The notes beneath the pieces are model-generated. The model ran no database searches. It saw nothing but the letters and a program-made list of their open reading frames with translations, and was not told the DNA's origin. The translations under genes were made by a program, and so were the position numbers. DNA of 13,859 bases from Muribaculaceae bacterium (GTDB lineage Bacteria; Bacteroidota; Bacteroidia; Bacteroidales; Muribaculaceae), in the NCBI GenBank assembly GCA_016287065.1, contig JAEEVB010000040.1:1-13859 (forward strand). The letters run 5' to 3'. The number at the start of each line of letters is the position of its first letter. Positions within the stretch are counted from its first letter, which is position 1. Below are positions 7,858 to 13,859 of the stretch, piece after piece.

Positions 7858-7871
7858 GGGGTTGCAACCCC
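7858..7871. repeat. Perfect 14-bp palindrome between the HTH gene and usp
   Basis: GGGGTTGCAACCCC is an exact inverted repeat centred between 7864 and 7865, six bases past the stop of the helix-turn-helix gene and about 75 bases upstream of the usp start. It could be an operator for a dimeric regulator or a short 5-bp GC-rich hairpin with a TGCA loop. No T-run follows on either strand, which argues against a simple intrinsic terminator. Its symmetry is seen directly; its role is inference. Confidence 0.5.
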
Positions 7872-7876
7872 TATTG

Positions 7877-8128
7877 TCATTTGTTTTCCTCGAGAATCTC
7901 GAGGGCCATATCCAGTATTTCGGGGTCATCAAGCACCACTATGCCGCCGTCGGGTCCTGGCTCGATGTGGACGCCCATATTAGTCCCGAAATCGTAGTTT
8001 GCACCGCCAAAGTAGTTCCTTACCGTCTGTACACTTAAATTCAATTTGTCGGCAATGTCGTGTATTGAACCATCTGGCAGGCTGTCCTTAATTCGCCTTA
8101 GTTCATTAAAAGTAATGATTTTGGGCAT
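7877..8128 (-). CDS. Small helix-turn-helix DNA-binding protein, uncharacterised
   Basis: An 83-residue protein. Residues about 8-42 have a helix-turn-helix pattern: a first helix FNELRRIKDSL, then SIHDIADKLN and a recognition-like helix LSVQTVRNYFGG. The C-terminal half (about 50-80) has a glycine-rich segment HIEPGPDGGIVVLDD followed by a helix PEILDMALEIL. I recognise this as a short DNA-binding protein type conserved in Bacteroidales but know no assigned function. It stands alone, with a 108-base AT-rich gap before it and a 93-base gap after it, so it probably has its own promoter. Being followed at once by a palindrome, it could act on that site and on usp (inference). The ATG at 8128 precedes the conserved-looking MPKIITFNEL start. 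Confidence 0.8.
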   Translation of the reverse strand: MPKIITFNELRRIKDSLPDGSIHDIADKLNLSVQTVRNYFGGANYDFGTNMGVHIEPGPDGGIVVLDDPEILDMALEILEENK

Positions 8129-8155
8129 GTTGTATGTCTTTTAAAGGTTAGTATT

Positions 8156-8182
8156 CAAATAATATGCTAAATTATTAACAAA
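8156..8182 (-). promoter_or_regulatory. Possible Bacteroidetes-type promoter for the HTH gene
   Basis: Read on the minus strand, a TTTG (8179-8182) is followed 14 bases later by TATTATTTG (8156-8164), about 28 bases before the start codon. This resembles the Bacteroidetes promoter pattern TTTG ... TAnnTTTG, but the -7 box has one extra base and the spacing is shorter than the usual 19-21. It lies in the most AT-rich gap of the window, between the PAP2 gene and the HTH gene. Tentative. Confidence 0.3.
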
Positions 8183-8236
8183 GTTGCGATAAAAAAAATT
8201 TTCGAGCACTTTTTTTGAAAAAAGATGATTTGGTGA

Positions 8237-8896
8237 TCAAAAAATCGCAATGATAGCAAGTACAATGAGGTTGGCCCACATGCCCCCACTCACCAGCCGT
8301 GAATCGGGATCGGAGGAGCGTAACTCCTTGCAAGTGCTGTGGAACAAAGGCCAGTAGCGATGCAGTAGCGCATACACTAGCCATGCCGACGCGCAACCTA
8401 GCAAGGCTCCGCACACGAGGTCGCCCAGATAGTGCACACCCAGATACATGCGGCTATAGCATTCGATAAGTGCCCACAAGAAAATGGAGATGCCTACCCG
8501 CCGATTCCTGAAAATGAGCGTGATGAGCAAGGCTCCGGCAAAGGTGTTGGCGGCATGGCTCGACACAAAACTGAACCGGCCGCCACGGTATCCGTTCACA
8601 ATATGCACAAGGTAACTCAGGTCGGCATCGTGTGTGGGACGCAACCTGGCTACGAGGGGTTTGATTATGGCAGCCGACACCATATCGGCTATCAATATCA
8701 CAAGGGCGATTGCCACCACCACAGCGAGCAACTGCTTCCATCCCCGACGGCCCAACACATAGAGTAGCACTATGAACATGAGCGACCAGCACACAGTTGT
8801 GGTTGCGAGCCACATGAAGCGGTCGAAGTAGGGCAGATGAAGCCCGTTGATGAAGAGTAATATCTGGGTGTCTAAGTCTTGAAGAAATTGAATCAT
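8237..8896 (-). CDS. PAP2-family membrane phosphatase
   Basis: A 219-residue polytopic membrane protein of the type 2 phosphatidic acid phosphatase superfamily, which removes phosphate from lipid phosphates or diphosphates such as undecaprenyl diphosphate, phosphatidylglycerol phosphate or lipid A. All three signature motifs are present: K79-x6-R86-P87, SSHAANTF at 112-119 (a serine in place of the usual glycine of PSGH, catalytic H114), and S148-R149-x5-H155-x3-D159. Hydrophobic helices surround these motifs, and a final one ends the protein (about 206-219). Substrate cannot be told from the sequence; undecaprenyl diphosphate phosphatase or a lipid A phosphatase are the main options. It starts 31 bases after the end of the batD-batE frame, so it is probably transcribed with the bat operon. 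Confidence 0.92.
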   Translation of the reverse strand: MIQFLQDLDTQILLFINGLHLPYFDRFMWLATTTVCWSLMFIVLLYVLGRRGWKQLLAVVVAIALVILIADMVSAAIIKPLVARLRPTHDADLSYLVHIVNGYRGGRFSFVSSHAANTFAGALLITLIFRNRRVGISIFLWALIECYSRMYLGVHYLGDLVCGALLGCASAWLVYALLHRYWPLFHSTCKELRSSDPDSRLVSGGMWANLIVLAIIAIF

Positions 8897-8927
8897 AGCG
8901 TAGTGGTTATGGGGTTAGAATCGGATT

Positions 8928-9722
8928 CTATATTTTGAGCAGTTCCACATCATCGTCATCAATCCAAGCTATGCGACCATTGGCAGCTTGCACTTGATAC
9001 CATTTGTGCGAATCACCCTCTGATTTGGTGGCTACTGAATCGTTGACCTCTACCTTGCTGCCCAGTGGTAACTTGAAGGCAACCTCGCTGGCCGAGGGTG
9101 TGCGTGGGGCTGTGCTCAGCGTGGCACTCTGCGACACGACGATAGCAGCATTGCTGTTGGTGGCACGATTGCGCAAATAGAGCGAACAGGTGATGGCAAG
9201 CGCGGTGAGCACTAGCAGCGCAAGTGCCGAGAAAAAGCCCAATTTGCGCCAAAGCACCTCACGCCTGAACACATAGATGGCCACTGCAATGAGGCAAAGA
9301 ATGAAGGTGATGAGCGCCACTATTGCCCAACCATTGCTGGTGAACAGGAAGGCGACAGACTGCGCCACCTGAGTGACAAATGAGCGAGACCCCATGGCCA
9401 CGGGCAGTTTCAGTTTCTGGTTCACAAACTCGAGATTCTCTCGGGCTTGTGTGCAGGTGGGATCGAGCATAAGTGCCTTCTCGTAGCAGATGATGGCATG
9501 GGCGTAATCATTAATTTTATAGTATGTATTGCCCATGTTGTAGAAGAGCTTGCTTGAAACGCCTTGTTCCTGCATCATGAGCTGATAGTTGCCGAGTGCA
9601 TCGTGATAGCGTTCCTGCGCATAGGCCGAGTCGGCCTGAACGGCCGTTGCGGTCGCTGCCTGCAATGGAACACCCACACTGCTGCCTAACAGGGCCATGA
9701 TGACTATCACTAACGATCTCAT
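8928..9722 (-). other. batE: BatE module within the batD-batE frame, with its own potential start
   Basis: This section would encode a complete 264-aa BatE from the ATG at 9720-9722, with an N-terminal leader (MRSLVIVIMALLGSS, possible cleavage after VPLQA), TPRs, two membrane helices and a terminal SH3-like domain. A TAA (9722-9724) overlaps this ATG as TAATG, one base out of the current frame. That is the arrangement expected if batD once stopped here and batE restarted by coupling. Whether it is translated separately is inference. Confidence 0.55.
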
Positions 9723-11594
9723 TATTTGTGCTTTATCTTGAGGTTTAACACTTTCGAGTTTTTCCATCACTTGTGCGGCCTTGTCGTAGAGGGGCATCAT
9801 ATCGTCGCCAGCAAGTTCGGGCGCATATTGGGCAAATTCGCACTGCTCAAGTAGGTCGAGCGTCTCGTTACGGAGCGATTCACCCACACCATAGCGCTCG
9901 AGTTCGGAAGCAATGTTGTCCTTGCTCAAGTCCGACACGGGAATGCCCAGCTTGTCGCTCATATAACCCCACATGGCAGTGAGCACCTCGCCATAGAACT
10001 CATTGCGCTTGCCAACGGTGGCAAAGGCCTTGGCGCGCTTCAGGCGCTTTTGCGCCACCTTGCCAGCCCGCTTGGTGCGCATGCGCTTCATGTCGGCCAT
10101 CTCCTTGAGCCGCTTGCGGTTGTAGATGATAATGGCTACAAGGGCCAGCAGGGGTAGGGCATAAGCAAGCCAGTAAGGCAATGAATCGATAAGGTAACTT
10201 TGATTCTTTTTCAGATCGAGGTCTCCATGCATGATGGGATGCACATCGGTCATGGCCTTTTGCCTGTTTTTGTAGTGGCTCGACGGCTGTCCTTTGCCCT
10301 TTTCCACATGCAGAGGCATGGCGGGAATGTCGATGGTTTCATATTTTGCCGTTGTCGGGTTGAAGTAGATAAACTGCGATGCAGGTAATTCAAAGTTGCC
10401 CACAAATTGCGGGATGACCGAGTAGGCGAAGGTGACGTTGCCGAATACGTCGGTGCCGTCGCTCTTGGTGTTGATGTTACTCTGTGGGTCGTAGGTGTCA
10501 AATTCCTTTGGGAAGTTTACCTCGGGGGCTTTCACATATTTGATGTTGCCTTTGCCTTGCACTACATAGTTGTAAGTGGCAGGCGAGTAGGTCTTGAGTT
10601 GATGCGGATTGATCGAAGTGCTTACCTTGAAGTCACCCACAGCCCCAGTGAAACCTGCTGGTCGGGGTTCGGGCAAGGGGAGAATGTTGACGGTGGCCGA
10701 ATTCGATTTAACGGTGAGTTTCGTGTCGTGAGGCACGGCAATGGCACTGTTAATGCCCACATAGATGTCGCGTTGAACAGGGGTGATGTCGAATACGCCC
10801 GATTTAATGGTGAGTCGGCCCGATTTCTGCGGGTAGAGGATGCACTTCTTGAACACAATGGTATAGTAGTTCTGGCCGTTCACTCGCTCCACATTCACTT
10901 GTCCCGGGGTGTTGAGTTCCTCGATCAGGAAACCGTCGAAAGAGGGCTGCTCGAGCGGTATCACGCCTGGGCGAATGGGAAACTTGGTGTAGAGCTTGAT
11001 GGTGCAAACCACAGCCTCCTGTTCATAGACTTGGGGCTTCGACATCTCGATGCGCACATACAGGTCATTACTGCTGATGGGTTTGTCGGCGGTCTGTGTG
11101 AAAGGATCGTTCATGTCAACAGCGCCGCCTAAGCCGGGCAGTGTGCGCGACGGTGAAGGAGCCTGTTGCTGGGCCGACTTGCTCACATTGATGCGGAACC
11201 CGCTGGCTGTAATCTTTTTGCCGCCTACCGTTACCGAGGCCGGTCCCACCTGCAGATTGCCGGTCTTGTTCAGTCGATAAGTAACGGTGTATTTGAATGT
11301 CTTTGTCGACGAGTTCTCGACCTGACGGCCGTTGGAGATGACAACTTGTGTAGATTCGCCAATCTTCACAGGACTTGACTTGTGGATGAAAGTAGCACCT
11401 TCAATACTGGGTTCAGAAAAGGTGCCGCCCTCCTGCACACCATCGAGCAGATACACTATCTGGAACTTATTGTCGTGCGTCTCGCCCCAGCCAGCCATCT
11501 TGAGCGACTGGGCAAAGGCTGCCGTTGGCAGGAACAACAGAACTGAAAGCAAAAGCGATATGTGTGAAGCAAACTTGTTCATGAGTCTTACCAT
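8928..11594 (-). CDS. batD: BatD-BatE fusion: exported Bat membrane protein with TPR and SH3-like domains
   Basis: An 888-residue frame joining two proteins that are usually separate. Residues 1-29 are a signal peptide (about MNKFAS to AAFA); 30-430 are a long extracytoplasmic beta-rich region typical of BatD; a membrane helix lies at about 473-490, followed by a basic, helical cytoplasmic tail to about 623. From M625 the sequence reads as a complete BatE: signal-peptide-like helix (626-646), TPRs (about 653-727), two membrane helices (755-775, 786-806) and an SH3-like domain (about 815-888, with KWYQVQ and GRIAWIDDDDVELL). The topology stays consistent across the join, since the BatD tail is inside and BatE's leader would cross outward. 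The first ATG overlaps the batC stop by 7 bases; M5 (ATG at 11580-11582) is equally likely. Bat proteins support aerotolerance in Bacteroides fragilis; the molecular role is unclear. The join could be real or a one-base error. Confidence 0.9.
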   Translation of the reverse strand: MVRLMNKFASHISLLLSVLLFLPTAAFAQSLKMAGWGETHDNKFQIVYLLDGVQEGGTFSEPSIEGATFIHKSSPVKIGESTQVVISNGRQVENSSTKTFKYTVTYRLNKTGNLQVGPASVTVGGKKITASGFRINVSKSAQQQAPSPSRTLPGLGGAVDMNDPFTQTADKPISSNDLYVRIEMSKPQVYEQEAVVCTIKLYTKFPIRPGVIPLEQPSFDGFLIEELNTPGQVNVERVNGQNYYTIVFKKCILYPQKSGRLTIKSGVFDITPVQRDIYVGINSAIAVPHDTKLTVKSNSATVNILPLPEPRPAGFTGAVGDFKVSTSINPHQLKTYSPATYNYVVQGKGNIKYVKAPEVNFPKEFDTYDPQSNINTKSDGTDVFGNVTFAYSVIPQFVGNFELPASQFIYFNPTTAKYETIDIPAMPLHVEKGKGQPSSHYKNRQKAMTDVHPIMHGDLDLKKNQSYLIDSLPYWLAYALPLLALVAIIIYNRKRLKEMADMKRMRTKRAGKVAQKRLKRAKAFATVGKRNEFYGEVLTAMWGYMSDKLGIPVSDLSKDNIASELERYGVGESLRNETLDLLEQCEFAQYAPELAGDDMMPLYDKAAQVMEKLESVKPQDKAQIMRSLVIVIMALLGSSVGVPLQAATATAVQADSAYAQERYHDALGNYQLMMQEQGVSSKLFYNMGNTYYKINDYAHAIICYEKALMLDPTCTQARENLEFVNQKLKLPVAMGSRSFVTQVAQSVAFLFTSNGWAIVALITFILCLIAVAIYVFRREVLWRKLGFFSALALLVLTALAITCSLYLRNRATNSNAAIVVSQSATLSTAPRTPSASEVAFKLPLGSKVEVNDSVATKSEGDSHKWYQVQAANGRIAWIDDDDVELLKI

Positions 11595-12442
11595 TTGTTG
11601 CGAGTGCGGGCCCGTTCGCTACGTTGCATCTGAGCCTTTTGCTGGTTCATCTTTTGTTGAGTCTCACGTTCCTTGTCTTGCATGGTTTGCAGAATGCGGT
11701 CCATATTCTGCTTGCTGATGCCGTTTTTGGGCTGTTGCTGCTGTTTCTGCTGGTCTTGCTTGTCCTGATCCTTTTTGTCCTGATTCTGCTTGTCCTTGTT
11801 TTGGTCTTGCTTGTCTTTGTTTTGATCTTTATTCTGGTCTTTTTTATCCTTGTTCTGGTCCTTGTTGTCTTTATTATCCTTGTTTTGATCTTTGTTGTCC
11901 TTATTTTTGTCTTGCTGCTGTTTTTTGAGTTGGGCAAGACGCAGGTTATAGCGGGCGTCGTTGTTGTCGGGGTTCTTGCGCAAGGCCTGCTTGTAGTGCG
12001 AGATAGCCTCGGCAAAGTTCTGCTGGTGGTAGGCAATGTTTCCCAAGTCATAGCTGGCTTTGCCGGCAAGTTGTTTGTTGCGGCTGGTTTCGGCTATCTT
12101 CTGCAAGAGTCCTGAAGCCTCTTGCATGGGTTGGCTCAACTGCTGCTCACCCCCGCCTTGTTGCATTTGAGGCTGGGGCTTGTCTTGCTTGATGAGCGAA
12201 CTGGCGAGGTTGAACTGGGCAATCTCACTATTAGGGTTGGCCTCAAGAGCCTTACGGTATTGTACCTCGGCTTCGGCATACCGCTTGTCCTTATACAGTT
12301 TGTTGCCGGCACTGATGGCATTGCGCTCCTTCTTCACGGTGGCAGGTTGCTGCCCCTTGGTCTGAGCCAGAGTGGTAAGCGGTATCATCACGCACAATAG
12401 TGCAGTGGCGACATGGATGAGTATGTTATTCCTTGCTTGCAT
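11588..12442 (-). CDS. batC: BatC: exported TPR protein with Lys/Asp/Gln-rich tract
   Basis: A 284-residue protein with an N-terminal signal peptide (about 1-26, ending TTLAQ). TPR motifs occur at about 43-82 (AGNKLYKDKRYAEAEVQYRK) and 127-172 (SYDLGNIAYHQQNFAEAISH), separated by a Gln-rich linker. Residues about 174-238 are an extreme low-complexity run of Asp, Lys, Asn and Gln; a basic helical C-terminus ends in RNKW. It is expected to act in the periplasm as a scaffold of the Bat complex; the molecular role is not known. The start overlaps the end of batB by 17 bases, and its stop overlaps the first possible start of batD by 7 bases, so all three are probably translationally coupled. Confidence 0.9.
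   Translation of the reverse strand: MQARNNILIHVATALLCVMIPLTTLAQTKGQQPATVKKERNAISAGNKLYKDKRYAEAEVQYRKALEANPNSEIAQFNLASSLIKQDKPQPQMQQGGGEQQLSQPMQEASGLLQKIAETSRNKQLAGKASYDLGNIAYHQQNFAEAISHYKQALRKNPDNNDARYNLRLAQLKKQQQDKNKDNKDQNKDNKDNKDQNKDKKDQNKDQNKDKQDQNKDKQNQDKKDQDKQDQQKQQQQPKNGISKQNMDRILQTMQDKERETQQKMNQQKAQMQRSERARTRNKW
11729..11923 (-). repeat. Degenerate short tandem repeat coding for a charged tract in BatC
   Basis: About 195 bases built from imperfect copies of units coding Asp-Lys, Asp-Asn-Lys or Asp-Gln-Asn-Lys; on the plus strand it is very rich in T and G (ttgtcctt-, ttgtctt- and tttgatct-like words). Unit length varies between 6 and 12 bases, always a multiple of three, so the frame is kept. 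Such tracts can change length by slipped-strand replication. Confidence 0.7.
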
Positions 12443-13472
12443 TTTCGTTAGTGAAAAAATTGATTTTACTGAGCCATGGAGTCTTTCTGGGAGTGAGCAA
12501 CATGATGGCTATGAGCAGCAACAGGGCAATCCATGCAAACACAGGGAAGAGTTCGCTGTGCTGCGAGAAAGTGTAGGTGCCGAGGTTGGACTTCGATAGT
12601 TTGTTGAGCGTGTCGTGCAGGTCGGCCACAGCGTCGGTAGCAAGTCCATCGACATACACGCCACCTCCTGCATCGGCAATGCTTTGTGCCATATCCTCAT
12701 TGAGTTTGGTGTAGGCTACATTGCCCTCGTCATCGAGCATCACTTCACCGCGGTTACCCGTGGGAATGGTGACAGGCTCGTTGCTGCCAATGCCCACCAC
12801 ATTCACCTGAATGCCGGCGCGTTTGGCATCACTTGCGGCACCCTGTGCATCGTCTTCAAAGTTCTCGCCATCGGTGATAACGATAATCGACTTGCGAATC
12901 TTGGGATTCTCTGAGAAAGCATGGGCACACATATTAATGGCTGAGCCTATTGCCGTACCTTGTGTGGGAGCTAAATTTGTGTTGATTTGTTCAAGAAACA
13001 TCTTGGCCGACTGGGCATCGCCTGTGAGTGGCATCTGCATATAGGCATTGCCGGCAAACACCACTAGGCCCACCTTGTTGCCTTCTAGCTTGTCGATGAG
13101 GCGTTGCATTACCAGTTTGGCGCGCTGCAGGCGCGAAACTCCTTCTTCATCGGCGCTCACGGCAGCATTCATGGAGTTGGATATATCGAGTGCCACCATC
13201 ACCTCGATGCCGTGCACTGTGCCGCTCTGCGTGGTGGCAGCACCTCGTGGACGGGCAATGATGACGACAATCAATGTCACCAGCAACAACTGGAGTGCGA
13301 GCAGCAGCCAGGGCTTGTAGCGCGACACTTCGGGCATGAGTTGGGTCACGCGTGTTTCCTGTCCGAATTTTGCCACCTTGCGAGCCTTGGCCTTCCGGGC
13401 AAGCCAGAACAGCAATACGATGACGGGCAGCAAGAGCAGCAACATGAGATATTGTGGATATGCAAAATTCAT
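12426..13472 (-). CDS. batB: BatB: membrane-anchored von Willebrand factor A protein
   Basis: A 348-residue protein with two N-terminal membrane helices (about 8-24 and 55-73), an extracytoplasmic VWA domain (about 88-290) and a C-terminal membrane helix (about 308-327). The metal-ion-dependent adhesion site is intact: D96-x-S98-x-S100 in VALDISNSMNA, a threonine at 173 in PTQGTAIG, and D201 in VITDGEN. VWA domains of this type bind ligands or partner proteins through the metal, and BatB is thought to pair with BatA. Its start lies 28 bases after the batA stop; its end overlaps the batC start by 17 bases. The ATG at 13472 fits the family's usual short N-terminus before the first helix. Confidence 0.95.
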   Translation of the reverse strand: MNFAYPQYLMLLLLLPVIVLLFWLARKAKARKVAKFGQETRVTQLMPEVSRYKPWLLLALQLLLVTLIVVIIARPRGAATTQSGTVHGIEVMVALDISNSMNAAVSADEEGVSRLQRAKLVMQRLIDKLEGNKVGLVVFAGNAYMQMPLTGDAQSAKMFLEQINTNLAPTQGTAIGSAINMCAHAFSENPKIRKSIIVITDGENFEDDAQGAASDAKRAGIQVNVVGIGSNEPVTIPTGNRGEVMLDDEGNVAYTKLNEDMAQSIADAGGGVYVDGLATDAVADLHDTLNKLSKSNLGTYTFSQHSELFPVFAWIALLLLIAIMLLTPRKTPWLSKINFFTNENASKE

Positions 13473-13500
13473 AATCGTTGTGTTTCAGTTGAAATGATGA

Positions 13501-13859
13501 CTATGGGAAACGCCGCAATAGGGTGTAACACAAAATGATGTCGAGCAGCACCAGCAAGAGTAGCAGCCATGCCCAAGGCATATAATTGTCTTGGGTGTTG
13601 GAATACTTTTTCACATCCAGCTTGGTCTTCTCGAGCGAATCGATTTCATTGAACACCTTCTCGAGCACACCGTTACCAGTGGCACGGAAGTATTTGCCAC
13701 CAGTCATGCTGGCTATTTGCCTCAGGGTGGGCTCGTCGATGGTGACAGGCAAATTCTGGTATTGCAGGTTGCCCGCCCAGTCATAGCCTATGGGCATGGG
13801 CGCGGTGCCTTTTGTGCCCACACCAATGGTGTAGATTCTGATACTGTCGGCCTTGGCAG
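13501..13859 (-). CDS. batA: BatA: von Willebrand factor A protein (C-terminal part only)
   Basis: The frame is open to the right edge, so only the last 118 residues of the gene are present. They match the end of a Bat VWA protein: a strand AKADSIRIYTIGVGTKGTAP, then DEPTLRQIASMTGGKYFRAT, a helix with VLEKVFNEIDSLEKTK, and one C-terminal membrane helix (MPWAWLLLLLVLLDIILC) followed by basic residues (LLRRFP). The MIDAS residues lie beyond the window. Its order before batB, with 28 bases between, is the standard bat order; upstream I would expect MoxR-type ATPase and DUF58 genes (known context, not visible here). The GTG at 13819-13821 is internal, not the start. Confidence 0.9.
   Translation of the reverse strand, partial: AKADSIRIYTIGVGTKGTAPMPIGYDWAGNLQYQNLPVTIDEPTLRQIASMTGGKYFRATGNGVLEKVFNEIDSLEKTKLDVKKYSNTQDNYMPWAWLLLLLVLLDIILCYTLLRRFP

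Noticed and set aside
8184..8250. A 7-bp inverted repeat (TTGCGAT / ATCGCAA) around the PAP2 stop, with A/T runs
   Set aside because: The arms are short, the loop exceeds 50 bases and the stretch is AT-rich, so chance is a sufficient explanation.
10407..11132. A 241-codon plus-strand frame opposite batD
   Set aside because: Antisense shadow with no domain; it lies wholly within a well-supported coding region.
11624..12115. A very Leu/Val-rich 163-codon plus-strand frame resembling a membrane protein
   Set aside because: The hydrophobicity arises because Lys/Asp/Gln/Asn codons of the BatC tract read as Leu/Phe/Val/Ile on the other strand.
13819..13821. GTG as the start of a separate small protein at the right edge
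   Set aside because: The frame continues upstream to the window edge with VWA-like sequence, so this is the C-terminal part of batA.

Overview
The window looks like chromosomal DNA from a member of the Bacteroidales, most likely a Prevotella- or Muribaculaceae-type gut anaerobe. The reasons are a Bat (aerotolerance) operon, an sppA-lpxK-punA-thiL cluster, an HU-like/LysM membrane protein, a long tandem universal stress protein with an extra N-terminal domain, a near-absence of clear Shine-Dalgarno sequences, and a moderate GC content with AT-rich gaps. The family-level placement is inferred from protein resemblance only. The window is almost fully coding: no gap exceeds about 110 bases, and I see no rRNA, tRNA, CRISPR array, insertion sequence or prophage gene.

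Left block, plus strand (1-6092): six genes in one direction with gaps of 0-54 bases, probably one operon that begins upstream. They are signal peptide peptidase SppA (5' end cut off by the window), lipid A 4'-kinase LpxK, a trimeric-type purine nucleoside phosphorylase, thiamine-monophosphate kinase ThiL, a free-standing HU-like protein, and an unusual protein with an HU-like domain, an acidic Pro/Glu-rich linker, one membrane helix and a C-terminal LysM-like domain. The last two are directly abutted (stop followed at once by ATG).

Middle block, minus strand (6119-8128): a small helix-turn-helix protein, then a DUF2007-like/Usp/Usp fusion, then a Vsr mismatch endonuclease. Vsr converges on the HU/LysM gene with only 26 bases between them. 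A perfect 14-bp palindrome lies between the helix-turn-helix gene and the usp gene.

Right block, minus strand (8237-13859): the Bat operon, read from right to left as batA (3' part only), batB, batC and a continuous batD-batE reading frame, followed 31 bases later by a PAP2-family membrane phosphatase. BatA and BatB are membrane-anchored von Willebrand A proteins, BatC is an exported TPR protein with a long Lys/Asp/Gln/Asn tract, BatD is a large exported membrane protein, and the BatE part carries TPRs, two membrane helices and an SH3-like domain. Together they are expected to form an envelope complex.

The best leads are the HU-like/LysM membrane protein and its HU neighbour (a possible nucleoid-to-cell-wall tether), and the batD-batE fusion, whose junction still carries the out-of-frame stop/start overlap expected of two separate genes.
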